Positions 25,881-38,645 of a DNA stretch of 64,000 bases are shown one piece after another. Position numbers and translations under genes: made by a program. The stretch spans positions 4,452,501 to 4,516,500 of the forward strand of contig CP126205.1 of NCBI GenBank assembly GCA_030272155.1. Reading direction: 5' to 3'. Below the pieces are notes generated by a model that had not been told where the DNA came from, did no database searches, and was given only the letters and a program-made list of their open reading frames with translations. How positions within the stretch are numbered: position 1 is the first letter of the stretch; every line of letters begins with the position of its first letter. The DNA is from Tetradesmus obliquus. Its lineage: Eukaryota; Chlorophyta; Chlorophyceae; Sphaeropleales; Scenedesmaceae.

Positions 25881-27031
25881 GCAGGAGCATGTGCTGCAGC
25901 CGCCTGCACAGCTCATGTGCTGCAGCCGCCTGCACAGCTCATGTGCTGCTGAGTTTGCTGCTCTTGCTTGATGCTCGATGCTTGTCGCTGCTGCTTTTGC
26001 TTGATGCTTGATGCTTGATGCTGGCTGCTGCTGTTGCGCTATGTGCATGCTTCCCGGCGCTATGATGGATAGGCCGGAAGTCTGTGCATCTGTTACATTT
26101 GACTGCTGCACAGCAGACGTGCAGCCAACTGGTGAACTCATTTCGTATGCATGGATTGATCTCTCGTACAGCTTCTGCGCTTGTACTGCTGCAACACTCA
26201 CGTCATTAGTATCAAGGAGGCCACACTCCTCTATCCAAACGCTGGCATGTCCAGCGGCTGTCAATGCGACATGGTCTTGTCGCATGGTCTTGATTGCTGT
26301 ATTCTTTGTTTATTGCTGTCAGTGTTCTACGCTGATGAATGGTCCAGCAATCCTGATTTCAGGCACAGCCGCTATGATGCTGCACCTTGCCTTCGCATTG
26401 CTGTAGGCACATCTGGCTTGCACTTTTTGCAGATGTTTTGGTTTGTAGCAACTACTGTCAACCTGTCATAGCCTGGCTGCAAGGCCAGGCAGGACTTGCT
26501 GGCATGCTGTACAAGGCCTGTAGTGCCATGAGCAGTAGTGATGGTCAGATGTGCAGCAACAGCTGCAGGCAGGTGCACAAGGCGATAACATGGTCAACAC
26601 AACTTCCTGGTTGGTCGAATGCTGTTCCATGTGCCGTAAAGGTCCTGTGCTCAGCACCGACAGTGTCGAATGGCAGGCTGCCAATGCCCGCATGTGATCC
26701 CCACGGCGTCCATGTGCAGTTACTTGGCCGGTCAAACAAGCACACCAGTGCATCTGTTTCAACTCGTCATTTCAATATCCCCGTACCAGCACGTCGTCAA
26801 CAGGCTAAGGCAGTTACGGCCCAACCAACCCTTCGTACGTGGTTTCGTCGTGAATGCACCTGAGTGCTCTAAGACAAACAAAAAACACGCACGAGTGCAT
26901 TGTCTAAATGCCTTGTTGTCGATCATTCAAATCCCTGCAGTAGAAGGCTGTGAACACACAACAGTAGCAGTAGCCTGTCAGCACAAGACAGCACGTCCTC
27001 AACTCCTCCCCAACAGCACGCTTCCACAGCC
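25881..27031. other. 1.15-kb intergenic region, no gene recognised
   Basis: It starts with a 29-bp tandem duplication (about 25889-25945, CATGTGCTGCAGCCGCCTG unit) and short GATGCTT repeats. Frames at 26008-26406 and 26387-26863 have no recognised domain. Confidence 0.45.
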
Positions 27032-27456
27032 ATGCGACACACCAAGATGTTAGCGGTCCAGACTGGCGGCAGGCTGCTGCTGCAGGCTGCCAGCAGCAAC
27101 GGTCTGCTGCCTGACGGCGGGGAGCTCAGCCAGCAGCAGCGGCTGCTGTTTGGCGGCATCAGCGTGGGCCTGACTGTGCTGGCTGGCCTCATGAGCGGCC
27201 TCACGCTGGGCCTGATGAGCCTGGACGCAGGTGGGGGGCAGGGGAGGGGGGACGGGTGCAGTGCAGTTGAGTGAGGGGTGACTGCGTGCACTGTCTGTTC
27301 ACAGCATGTGTACTGTGTGCATGCATTTGCAGCTGCAGCATGCATCTTGCGTACTAAAGGCAGACTATGTGAACAAACGTAAAGGCATGAGCTGGTGGTT
27401 CTAACTGCGAATGACAGTTGGCTGCACAGAGTATTCTGTACTGCAGCATGAGCATA

Positions 27457-27490
<34 letters not shown>

Positions 27491-30400
27491 TGCTGCTGCT
27501 GCTGCAGTGGAGCTGGAGGTGCTGAAGCGCAGCGGCAGCAGCAGGGAGAAGCAGTACGCGGCAGCCATAGCGCCCCTCATACAGAACACACACTTCCTGC
27601 TGGTGAGCGGCAGGCGTGGTGTATGCGCTGCATGGCGCGCAGTACGGTTGCTTAGCATGGTTGAAACATAAAGCAGTGCAGCACAGCAAGTGTGTCTGCT
27701 GCAGTTGGTGCAGCCGCAGCAGCAAGCATTGCAAGCGCACAACACCGCACAACAGCATGCATGCCCGGCGCTGCCTCAAACGGCCGTAGCACCTATCAGC
27801 AGCAGAGCCGCCTGCGGATCACAGCTGCCACCATGCTGCCTTCCCTGCTGCTGGCGCGTGGCGTGCAGGTGACGCTGCTGCTGTGCAACGCGTGTGCCAT
27901 GGAGGCGCTGCCGCTGTTCCTTGACACGCTCACCGACCCAGCCACAGCCATCCTGGTGTCGGTCACTGCGGTGCTGGTGTTCGGGGAGGTGCTGCCACAG
28001 GCGGTGTGCAGCAGGTGGGAGGCAGGGCACGCCGCAGACACAGCCGCTCCGCTGCTGGTGTGAACAGCAGCCGATTGCGGTCCAACCAGCAGCACAGCTG
28101 CCAAGTGTGCGCAGCAAGTGCGGCGAGGCAGCAAGGCTAGACGCTGCAGCGGTCGCACTGCTGCGCCAGTCAGGCGGCAGCAGCTGGCAGTGATGCTTGG
28201 GGCAGGCTGTTGTTGCGATTATACAGCAGCAGGCCCGGCATCCAGCAGCGCACAACAGCTACCCAGGCGCTGGAGGCAGACATGCAGCAGGCATGCTAGC
28301 TGCAGGCAGCACAGCAGCAGGCCCTCCTGCACACGCTGCCTGTGCTACACACATGCTACACCACTCTCCACACACAGCGCTCTATGCCGCACTCACCCAC
28401 CCCTCTCCCAGGTACGGGCTAGCCATCGGCTACTACTGCTCCTGGCTTGTGCGTGCCCTCATGGCTGCCACCAGCCCCATCAGCTGGCCCCTGGGCAGGC
28501 TGCTGGACTGGATGCTGGGGGCACAGCACACCGCACTGTACAGGTGAGGGGGTGGTGATGGGCTGGCACGTGTATTTGGCAGCATTGGTGCAGCAGCGGC
28601 AGCTGGTCTGCCGCTGGTGCTGCAGATGGACATGCATCACACTCTTATGCAACGGCGATGCCAACAACACCTGCTGGATGCTGCTGTGCTGTTCATGGGT
28701 TTCAACAATGACACTGCACTTCCGTGCGCTGAGGATTCCTGTTGCTGCTGCCGCTGCCGCCAGGCGTGGCCAGCTCAAGGCGCTTGTTGACATCCACGCC
28801 GCTGACGAGGGCCTGGGGGGCCCCCTGCTGGCTGATGAGATCAAGGTCATGGTGGGGGCGCTGGACCTCACACACAAGACGGCAGCCACGTGAGTTCAGG
28901 CACCATGCTGATGCTGTACCTGTGACAAAGCAACTGTGCCAGGGGCTGCTGCTGGTTGCCGTCAGCAGAGAGTTTGCATGTTGCGTGTAAGCATCAGCTG
29001 TGCAAGTTTCCTACGCCTTGCTGTGCCTGATGGCCCCAAGCACTGGAGGTCATGGTGGGGGCCCTGGACCCGACACACAAGACGGCAGCCACATGAGCTG
29101 AATAGTTTTCCTTGGCACGCCAGTGCCTGTCAGTGTGTGTGCGTGATGCGTGGCGTGCATCAGGTGCAGCTGCACTGCTGCACTGGCCGGCGCGCTGGGC
29201 CTGACACGTAAGACGGCAGCCACGTGAGCGGCCGGCTGACTGGTTGCTGGCAGGGCGTTGCTCGAGTGGCCTGCCTGCTGAGGCAGCAAGTAAATCGCTT
29301 TATTTCAAATATTAAATCACATATATACACCTGTGTATCAGAAAGTTTCCAGGCAGCTGTTGGATGCTGAAGACAGGCCCGCACATGCTGCCCCTGCTGC
29401 CCCCGCTGCCCCGCTGCAGCTCCATGACGCCGCTGGCCAAGGTGCTGATGCTGCCTGCTGAGGCGCGGTACGACGCGGCGCTGCTGGCGCAGGTGCTGGA
29501 CAGCGGGCACAGCAGGTGGGGACGTTTGGTGACGTGCTGCGCACCAGTGCTTGCAGGCGACGGTGTTGTTTGCCGGCAGTGGGGGCGGCTGTGTGGCTGG
29601 TGGTGCATGCAGGGCGCTGGCATGCTGCAACCAGCCACACGGACACATGGAGACGCATACTGCATCTGGCTTCTATTCTGGCAGCGGTCGAATGTGCTGG
29701 TCCTGTTGCTATAAAAAGCATGGTTGTTTTCCTGCATGCAAACGCACCCGTTGCTGCCTGCGTGCTGCTGCCTGCCCTGCAGGCTGCCAGTCTTCACTGG
29801 TGGCGACAGACGGTCCATTGTGGGGCTGGTGCTGGTGAAGGACCTGCTGAGGCACGCGCCTGATGGCAGCGTGGCCTTGGGGCAGCTGCAGATGCGGCCA
29901 CTGCCACGGTAGGGGGGGGGGGTGGAGGAGGGGGTGCTGCTGTGGTGGTGTGCTGGTGCGAGCTAAAGCACGCCCTTTTGCTGCAAGGCTGGGGCGTGGA
30001 GGTACAGCTGTGGCTGCGCTAGCAGGAATCGGGGTGTCAAGGAGCAGCAGCAGTTTGCTGCTGTAGTTGCGCCCGTCACTGTCTGTGATGCATGCTTCCG
30101 TGAGCTTTGTGTGCGTGCTGCGTGGCAGCGGCCGCCTGCACTGCCTGGAACTCTGCCCACGCCTGAAGAAGTCTGCCCACACCTCCCGTGCTGCTGCGCA
30201 CCCCCCCCCCCCCCCCCCGTCCCTGCAGGGTGCCTGCTGACACGCCCATGTACGACATGTTCAAGCTCTTCCAGACGGGCCGCAGCCACATGGTGCTGCT
30301 CACGCAACCACCGGCAGCACCAGCAGCAGCAGATGGTCAACACCCAGCAGCAGCAGCAGCAGCGGGGGGTGCGCCCTTCAGCCCCCGGCCTGCGCTGCTT

Positions 30401-31192
30401 GGGTGTGGTGACGCGAGTGGGGTGCCGCTGGGCATCATCACCATTGAGGACGTGATCGAGGAGCTCATGCAGACGGAGATAGGTGCGCGCGCATATCGTC
30501 GTCGTCATGTCATGTTAGCAATCAAGCCGTTGCAACGTCGCCTTCAGTTACATCGCTGTCAGTTGTTACAAATCTCTGTTGGGTGCATGCTGTGCCGTTG
30601 CTGTTCCTGCACTCAATGCAAGCCGTGTGACGCCTGCCAGGGGTGGGTGCGTGCCAGAGCTGCTGTTGAGGCATGCCTTGGGTTCTTGCCGTTGCCATCC
30701 GCGTGTTGCTGCTGCGCTTTCTACCTTGAAACTACCACTTCTCTCCATCTGGTTGCAGTCGATGAGACGGACCTGTTTGTGGACAACGAGCAGAGCATCA
30801 GCGTCAACGCCAGCAGCATGATGCAGGGCCTGCCCGCTCAGCTGCGCTCCGCACTGGCGCAGCAGCACCACCACACCCACAACCAGCAGCACCAGCAGCA
30901 CTCAGCATCGCTCGCAGGCGCAGCAGATGCCGGTGCGCCGGTGTCTGCTGCTGCTGCCGCTGCTGCTGTGAGCACGATGCGCAAGCTGGTGAGGAAGGTC
31001 AGCAGCAGGTCACGCGAGCACGGCAGCAGCGGCGGCGGCGCTGCCAGCACACCCAGTGCAGCGCTGGCGCCTGGGGGCGACTTTGGCGGTGCTGCTGCTG
31101 CTGCTGCTGCTCGTGTCAGCGACAGCAGCGTGCAGGTGTCCAGCCACGACACCGACCACACTCAGCCACTGCTGAGCCATGACAGGTCGTGA
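27032..31192 (+). CDS. CNNM/Mam3-type DUF21 and CBS-domain membrane protein
   Basis: Nine exons with matching phases: 27032-27230, 27508-27602, 27869-28014, 28412-28543, 28764-28889, 29420-29515, 29783-29908, 30229-30482 and 30759-31192, giving 535 aa. The DUF21 transmembrane domain spans about residues 40-190: '[11 protein letters not shown]', '[10 protein letters not shown]', '[19 protein letters not shown]', '[17 protein letters not shown]'. A linker ('[16 protein letters not shown]', '[10 protein letters not shown]', 'SMTPL') leads to a CBS pair: '[22 protein letters not shown]', '[21 protein letters not shown]', '[22 protein letters not shown]'. Family members act in magnesium or divalent-metal transport or homeostasis. 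The C-terminal roughly 130 residues are His/Gln/Ser/Ala-rich and probably cytosolic. Exon-edge echoes lie in intron 5 and downstream of the gene. Confidence 0.92.
29046..29230 (+). repeat. Two echoes of CNNM exon 5 end and donor
   Basis: The end of exon 5 with its GTGAG donor (28840-28893) recurs at 29046-29097 (close copy, donor now ATGAG) and about 29183-29228 (more degenerate), both in intron 5. Confidence 0.88.
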
Positions 31193-33287
31193 CCTGCAAG
31201 ATGTTGGTGTTGTTTGCAGTGCTTGATGTCGCAGTGCAGCAGGATGTGCCGCCGCAATGACCCATCCCGCAAGCCCTTGTGCCGTGGCGCATGGCGTGGA
31301 TGGCGAGCAGACATTTTTGCAGGCGCAGACGAGTGCCAATTTCTTCCAGGCATCGGTATACGCCTGGTGCTAGGCGGCATGCTGCGTGCCTCACTCCTTT
31401 GCATGCGCATGCATGCAGCTGTAGCTGCTGTCCACCTGGGCTGGCGCTTGGCGTTGCTTTCCACTGCACCGAAATCAAACATCCAAAGCTAGGACTACTG
31501 GTAGTAGTGTGACAGTGTGTGACAATGCGTGCACTGGGCAGTCTGAACAAGAATTAAGCTTCAGAACTCAAAGCCCTGGGCATGCTGTTTTTGCTTGGCA
31601 TTAGCCTAGAGAGAGGAGTAGTTACATGCAGGTCCTGGCACCATCTTGGATGGTATGAGCTATTAGGTGTGAGCGCATGGTCTGATACCAGAAATTGGCA
31701 TTGGGCTAGCAATGCTGTGATTCATCGCTGGTCTAGTGCACAGCATGTTGCAAGGTTCGATTGCTATCAACTGGCTGTTGTTGCACATATCTTCCAGTAG
31801 TTATGTATCTAGAGGCATCAGCGTTTCCTGCTTCTGCTGCTGTTGTGCCAGGCATGCTGTTGGTGCAAGCATTCTGCGTCTTATATCTGGGACATATCAG
31901 GTGCCTGGGGCATTTTTGGGCCATGCTGACTGCACCGCATCAATGATGAGCTGGGCGTCAGCGGCGCAGGTAGCCGGAACCAAGTACTGCCGCAAGTACT
32001 GCCGCTTTATGGCTGCATGGATTTGCTGCGCCTGTGACAGGACGTGATGCAGCTGCACCACCTTGTGCAGCAGTGTGGCATGTTGGTGGACACTGTCCAC
32101 GTGGCACGTTGTAACAGTGCCGTACCATTGGAACCCGAAAGAACTTGTACCAGACAGTCCACTTCTCCTGCACGTGTGTGCGCGTCGTCCATTGATGAAT
32201 GGGTGATCGTGGAGCTCATGCAGACGGAGATAGGTGCGCCGGCATAACGGCATTATAAGAATATGATTACGTATGCCTGACCTTAATTGTGTTCTGCATC
32301 CCCTGCCGCTGCACCCACATCCACCGCCAGCACAGCATCAAACATGGCAACTAACAACAAAAAGTCAACTCGCAGCATGCACAGCAGCATGTGCTGTACA
32401 AACAGATGGTCCATCAGCACAATGCATCGTCATGTGAACTTCACTGGTGACCAGCAGCCGCGTGATATGATGTGCAGATGTGGCAAAAACAGCATAATCT
32501 GGCATAGTGGCGAAACCAGTAGAATATGGCGAAATCGGTGGGAATATGACGCAATCAGTTGGAATATGACGAACCAGGTAACAAATATGATATAGATTTC
32601 CACTGATTTGGGGCCCAAATGGAGCAAATATGCAAAAACAGTGAGATAAGATGTGACACACGTGTGAGAAACATCCATGTTCAAATTAAGTATGCACGGA
32701 GACACAACAACAGTAGCGGGCATGCAGTCGGCTTGATCACAGCATGCTGAGGCATGCCCCACACCAGGCGTCGCCACCTCTCACACTCACACGGCATGCA
32801 CTTACAACAAACCACACATGTGTGTACACACCAGTCAAGTTATTGTTCACAAAGTTGTTGTTCACAAAAGCGCAATGCAAGTCTGCCAGCATGGAGTGCA
32901 GCTCCCAGCATCAGCATGCACAGCTTCAGGCCGCCCCACACAACTGTGCGTTCGCTAAGATCCTATTAGAATATCATGCCGACGCCGACTTCGCTCGCAC
33001 GCTTATTCGCTGTGCACTTGCTGACAAGAAAATCTGAAAACTCTCCTTCAACATGCCAGACTGTGCAGCAGCAGCAGCAGCGCACCCAGAGCTGTGGAGG
33101 CAACACAGTGCCAGATCATGATGATGATAATGATGACAGTGCCAGGTCAGCAACGCTGCTGGCACAACTGATCACCCCTCCCACAACACATTACTGTTTT
33201 GAAAGACACACTACTGTTTTGATAGGTAACATGATGACGATGATGATGATTACTGTTATGAAAGAGTCTCAGTTCAGAATCACAGCC
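31193..33287. other. 2.1-kb convergent intergenic region
   Basis: It lies between the stop codons of the CNNM gene (plus) and the beta-helix gene (minus). No gene is recognised. It contains TGTAA at 32110 (plus) and on the minus strand near 32803, and an A+T-richer block at about 32480-32700 with repeats of AATATGAC/AATATGGC. A displaced exon echo lies at 32189-32239. Confidence 0.45.
32189..32239 (+). repeat. Displaced echo of CNNM exon 8 end
   Basis: About 50 bases match the end of exon 8 and its donor (30440-30490, encoding IEELMQTEI), but 1 kb downstream of the stop codon and three features away from the original. Confidence 0.88.
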
Positions 33288-36200
33288 TCACTGCTGCTTC
33301 TGGCAGCTGCACTTGCTTGCACTGAACACCTGCCCTGTAGGGCACGGGCATGACCTTCCAGTGCAGCTGACAGCGCAAACATTGCCAGCAATCGAGTACC
33401 TGCCAACGCCCCTTGCCCTTGCGCAGCAGTAGAACACCCCCTGCGGCCTCATCACCCGGATGTCAGACTCCAGCTGCTGCCCAGCAGCACCAGCCCAGTT
33501 CGACCCAAAGTTGTGCTGCCCAGGTAGTGTGAAGTTGACAATGCTGCTGCCGTCAAGCTGCAGAGCTGCACCTGCCGTGGCCTGTGCTGCAGTGTTGCCC
33601 ATCCAGCAGCTGCTGCTGCCTGGGGTGAACTCCAGGGTGGCTGCTGGCTTCCAGTTGCAGTTGGCAGCCGTGGACGCGAGCTGCACTACTCCACCAGTGC
33701 TGGAAGTGTTATTAAGGAATGAGGCCGCACCACGTACGTTCAGGATGGTTCCGGTGCTGCTGTACACTGCTCCTCCTGCTGCAGCGCTGGTGCCGTCTCT
33801 AGCAGCATTCGCCGCAAACTGTGCGCCCCCAGCAAACAAAGCCTCAGCAAAGCTCAGGTACAGCGCACCACCTGCAAGCGTGGTCCGGAAACGCTGTGGA
33901 TGTTGGAGCAACTAGATGGTGCCAGGACCCATCAGCAGCTAGCGCTCACTTGGAATCCAGCAAAGAAGTGCGGCTGCAATGTACGCCAGCGCTCATTTTA
34001 TGGCAGCAGAGAGCGTGGCTGCAGCTGTGCTGTGCATATGCGATGCATGCACCTGCCAGGCAGATATGGTGTTGCAGCTGGTCACTCAGTGACCGAGGCT
34101 CGAGGCTCGACACCTGCCCTGCCAGCAACTCGCTTGCATGCAAGCGTTGCTGCGTTACATGCTCCGCCATCTTGCTGGACGCACGATCGGCGATATCATT
34201 AAGTGCAGTATGCGGCACCTGCATCTTCTGCACCTCAGCAAGCTATGCTGCACGCTGTTAAAACATTTGGCGGCGGCAGCTCCCACCTGCCCTGCCCGCA
34301 ACCTAACCGGCTCGTCCTGCAGCTGGCTGCTTCCCTCCCCTTGCCAGTGGCTGCTGTGTGCCCGGGCACCTGATGTGTGACAAGCTGTCAGGCTGTGAAC
34401 AGGTCAGGATGCAAAACTTTGACCCCGCCTCACCTCTGTTTGCTGCGTTGGCCTGGAATGTGACAAACTTTGAAGCGGCAAATCTGCTGCGCGCTGCTGC
34501 CAGCGCTGGACCCTCCGCACCGATGAACCGTCCATACATCGCCACTGCGCCACCCGCTGTATTGTCTGCAATCACCGTTACACCCAGACAGCAGCAGCAG
34601 CAGCAGCAGCGTCAAGCGCCGCAATCGCAGTCGCACTGCGACTGGACAGCACCAGCTGATTTGGTGGCTCTACGTATGGCACAGCACAGAGATGACATAG
34701 CAGCTGCTGCATAGTCTAGGTGCACTGCCTTGTGATTGCCAGCACACCACGGCTGCCTGCCTGGCCTGCTCACTTGCGCTGTTGTCCGCGTACAGTGCAG
34801 GTCCCTTGTGTGTTACATTGGACGCGTCCTCTGCATATATGGCTCCTCCACCGCCCCACTCCTGAATGTGTTTCGCAGCAGGCAATTGCGCAGTGGTGAG
34901 CACCTACACTACACACAGCATTGACGTCCCAACTCAAACCAGGCATCAGCAAGTAGCACAGCTGCTGGTGTGGCTGCTGCTTCCAACACACCAATATCAT
35001 CTTCTAGGGTATGTTGGGTATAGCTCTGCCTGCTTACTCTCATGCTGCAAATCCTGTAAGCTTTATCTTGACACCACAGGCGGCCCCCACATACATGCAG
35101 GCACAACGCGGACGGCATCGACAACAGCGAAACCCCTTGCATCGACATTCAGCATGATCTTGCTGCTGCTGCTGTTGCTGTTGCTGCTGCCGCTGCTGCT
35201 GCTGCATGCCATGTCACGTAGCCTCTGCCAGGCAGGCAGCTGACGAGCCAGCTTCCGCAATCAACGCACCAGAGTGGCGCCAACGCGGACGCGGTTGTTG
35301 CGTATGGTGGCGGTGTCGTTGAAGACCAGGCTGCTGCTTTGCAGGAACGCAGCCCCTCCAGCCCCACTGTCCACCCAGTTGTCCGCCAACAGCACCCTGC
35401 CGCCAAACACAACCGCACTGCAGGCCACTGCCCGTATGCCCGACCATATCCGTCTGTGTCGTTGTTTGCGCCGTTGGCAATGAATTGCACGTAGCTGCCG
35501 GGGAGAGAGGTTGCTGTTGCGCCTTCCAGGTTGATCCCGCAGCCTCCACAGCCGATGTTGCCCCTGCGCAGCAGACACACCACTGCCACTCAGCAGGGCA
35601 CATACGCAGCACAGCTGTGAAGCTCACAGAGTTCAAGACCAACGCATCAGGAGCTGCTCTGCTGTGCTGGATTGGAGGACACAAGCACAGCCGTCATTCT
35701 GATGGCACACCCTCCCCTTGAGCATATCATGTATAAGAACAATTTCGTACTGACAATTGCATGTGGTTACCACGGTGGTTTGGGTGGTTATACACCCATG
35801 GGAAGCAGTGCTGGTGCTGACATGGCTGCCTCCTGTGCTGCTCATGCCTGCGGGCCTCTGTTGAGGCCTGGTGCATGAGCAGCAGCAGCACTGCTGAATC
35901 GAACCTCACTCCACACAGCCGCATGCCGCCGCAGCACATGATCGCACATGCAGCTCTGCAGCTCTGAACAGACCTGCACGCCCCCTGCTGTAAGCAGAGC
36001 GCGAGCCACATCTGGCATCAGCGCCCGACTGCTGCGGATGCGTGATGCTGCAGTTGAGTAATGCTTCCACCCCCGCATGCCTCTGCAGCAGATTATCGCA
36101 CATCCGCATGACGCGAGGCGGCCTGCTTATCACCTGAACGTCGTGGCGCCAGCAAACACCAGGTGCGCGCCTCCTGACGCGATCAGGCCTGCTCCATACA

Positions 36201-36999
36201 CTGGCCCAGCAACAGCAGCAGGCCGGGCAATGGTAGCAGGCATGGCCGCAGCACGCACTGCTGTTGCTGCTGCTGCTGCTGCTGTAATGGGGCCCTGCAG
36301 CTTCCTTCTCTTGTAGTCCTCCTCATTGCCGGGCCCTTTCGTGTTGCCAATCACGTCTAGGGCGCCCAGAAAACGACACCGTGACGGGTGACGCGACATA
36401 CAGCGCGCCCCATGTGTTGTTCCTGAACACCATCTTCCCTCTGAACACAACATCGGACACTGAGCTGATGCCGGCTGCACCGGGGGGCCCTGAGTAGTAG
36501 CAGTAGAAGGTGGAGGTGATGGAGCCACAGCCAAAGGTGGTGTAGACGTTGTCGGCGAAGATGCAGTTGACGAGCGTGAGGTTTGCTGCTGTGTCGTTGT
36601 CGTTGGCCACTGCCCTTGGGGCGATGCTCCTGCGGCGGCAGGCAGTGCGGGGAGGATGCGGCAGGAGTGGCCTCGCGGCGCAGACACAGCTAGTCAGGCA
36701 CAGCAGAGGTTGCCTGTATGTTTGTGTGCACACACTTGACATGCACTGCTGCTGGCAGCTGTGATACTATGTTGGATGCTTATCGTGCATGGAGCCTAAC
36801 CTCACACATGTACAGTATATTGTTGCAGAGGAGCCATGGTGGCGGGAGGTGTTACGCACGCACAACGGTGATGGAGCACCAACAAACTAGATGGCTCAAG
36901 TCTGCCCTGTTGATGCGAACCGCCAACAAGTTCAGCTGCAGCACACTCACCTGAAGGTCACTGTCAAGGCAACAAACGCCGCAGGCTGGCCATCCCCTG

Positions 37000-37051
<52 letters not shown>

Positions 37052-37730
37052 GCGCATGATGACAACCCCTCCGCCCCCTGCAGAGCTTGTGTCGACTGCA
37101 CGGCCTTCCAGCTGCAGGTTTCCCAGCTGCAGCAGCCCGCCATGCTGCAGGAAGTGTAACTGCCCCGCCGCCTCGGGTGACACCAGGCGGGTGACACCTC
37201 TGGTGACGCTGTCGCGGCCGGTGACGCTGCAAGGCCATGCCATGGCAGGTGGCAGGTGGTGAGCAGAGCCGATGTTACAACCTGTGGATGACCCATGTTT
37301 GCAGGCTTGCTGACACTGTGTCCTGCAAGTGCTGCAGCTGCCCACCAGCATGGCAGTGCAGGTCAACTACGTGGCATACAATGCACTATCTTCAGTGCAG
37401 CGCCGCAGTATGCAGGCTAACGTGTGCTGAGCATGGCAGCGGTGTGCTGTGGGATGTCCACATCGCAGTACACACTCACCACAGTGCTGTGCCTGCCACC
37501 TCAACGGTGCTGTTCAGCACATATATTCCTGAGCCCAGCATGTAGCTGTTTCCCGATTGAATCTCTAGCACCGTTGGTGTCGGTGCATCTGCGACTTGGG
37601 TGACAGGCGTTGCACACTGCAGCAGCACAGCCTGCGTGGCTGCTGCTGCAGCTGCTACTGCTGATTGGCAGCAGAACAGGCTCGAGCCTCCCCGCAAAAC
37701 GCGTTTCGGAGTTCTGAGGTGGCAAATCAC
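33288..37730 (-). CDS. Secreted beta-helix (POMP-repeat-like) protein, with two apparent frameshifts
   Basis: Minus-strand exons supported by phase: 37480 and upstream (start unsure, near 37650-37730), 37226-36951, 36629-36134, 35563-35270, 34861-34774, 34565-34434 and 33871-33288; a weaker piece lies near 35690-35610. The product carries repeated motifs of the Gly-Gly-Ala / Phe-x-x-Asn type ('AGGGGVVIMRG', 'MVFRNNTWGALYVA', 'AGGAAFLQSSSLVF', 'GGGGAIYAED', 'TAGGAVAMYG', 'GGALYLSFAEALFAGGAQFAAN'), as in polymorphic outer-membrane or parallel beta-helix proteins, and ends in a Cys-rich tail (SCTGRSCPCP). It is probably extracellular, though no signal peptide was located. Exons 36629-36134 and 35563-35270 each need a one-base frame correction, so it may be a decaying gene or contain sequence errors. 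A CAG run at 37003-37050 codes poly-Ser. Confidence 0.7.
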
Positions 37731-38645
37731 AGATTCTTCAATTTTTTGGGCTTATGAATTCAGTAATTGTTAGTGGTTTGTTAGCCATCGTGTGAAGACG
37801 CCACAGCGGAAACAGAAGTGATAGCAGAACCCGATCATGTCACTGGCCAGACGGGCCCGTCTAACCTTGGAACCAGCACTATTCAAAGTCCAATCAGAGT
37901 CTATTCAAAGTGGTGACATAAAAGCGCGTGCATAGCATTCACAGAGTCACGATGCGTTATCGGGCTGAACTATGCCCACAAGGTGCGCTTACGACTCCTA
38001 ATGTGAACAACTGGCCAGCAGCCATGTGTTCTCAGTGCCAGCACAGGGATGAAGATTTGGCTGCACATAACTTATGCAGCCAGAACCAACCCCCAGCAGC
38101 ATCGGCAGCATTGCCAGGTTGCCTGGACCTGAGCGCACACGCTATTTCAAATCCAGCCGAGGTCACGTGAGGCCAGCAGGCAGCTGCCTCTTTTGAAAAC
38201 CTTCACAACTCCAACAGCCACGGCGTTACTGGTGCCTCATGCAACAGCCAGCTTGTGCGCAGCTCATGATGACGCACATCAGCGCCCCTACTAACAGGGG
38301 TGGCAGGGGGGCGTCATCACTGAGCTCACCTTGTGCGCAACGTGCTGCAGTGGCGAGCCGAACAGGAACAGCAGCAGCAGCAGCAGCATCAGCACAAGTT
38401 GATGTGTGCTGCGGCAACATGCACCAGTCTGCACATGTCATCAAAGGCACCAACAAAGTCAAGGGATGGGTTGAGGCAGCACAAGCAAGTAACAGGTTTG
38501 CATTGCCCCCAATATGTCATGTACGCAGTCACAGCAGTTTGCTCATGGTAATCGACAAACTGCAGTGAGCAACCGGTGCATGTGTCTGAGCTGCACAGCA
38601 TGTGTGAGGCCTGTCCAGCATGCCAATGTGCAATTCAAAACGCAC
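37731..38645. other. Region between beta-helix and FAS1 genes
   Basis: It should hold the beta-helix N-terminus and promoter and the end of the FAS1 gene. A possible further FAS1 exon starts near 38405 on the minus strand (HTSTCADAAAAAAVPV, acceptor CCGCAG), in the required phase 0, but nothing confirms it. Confidence 0.35.
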
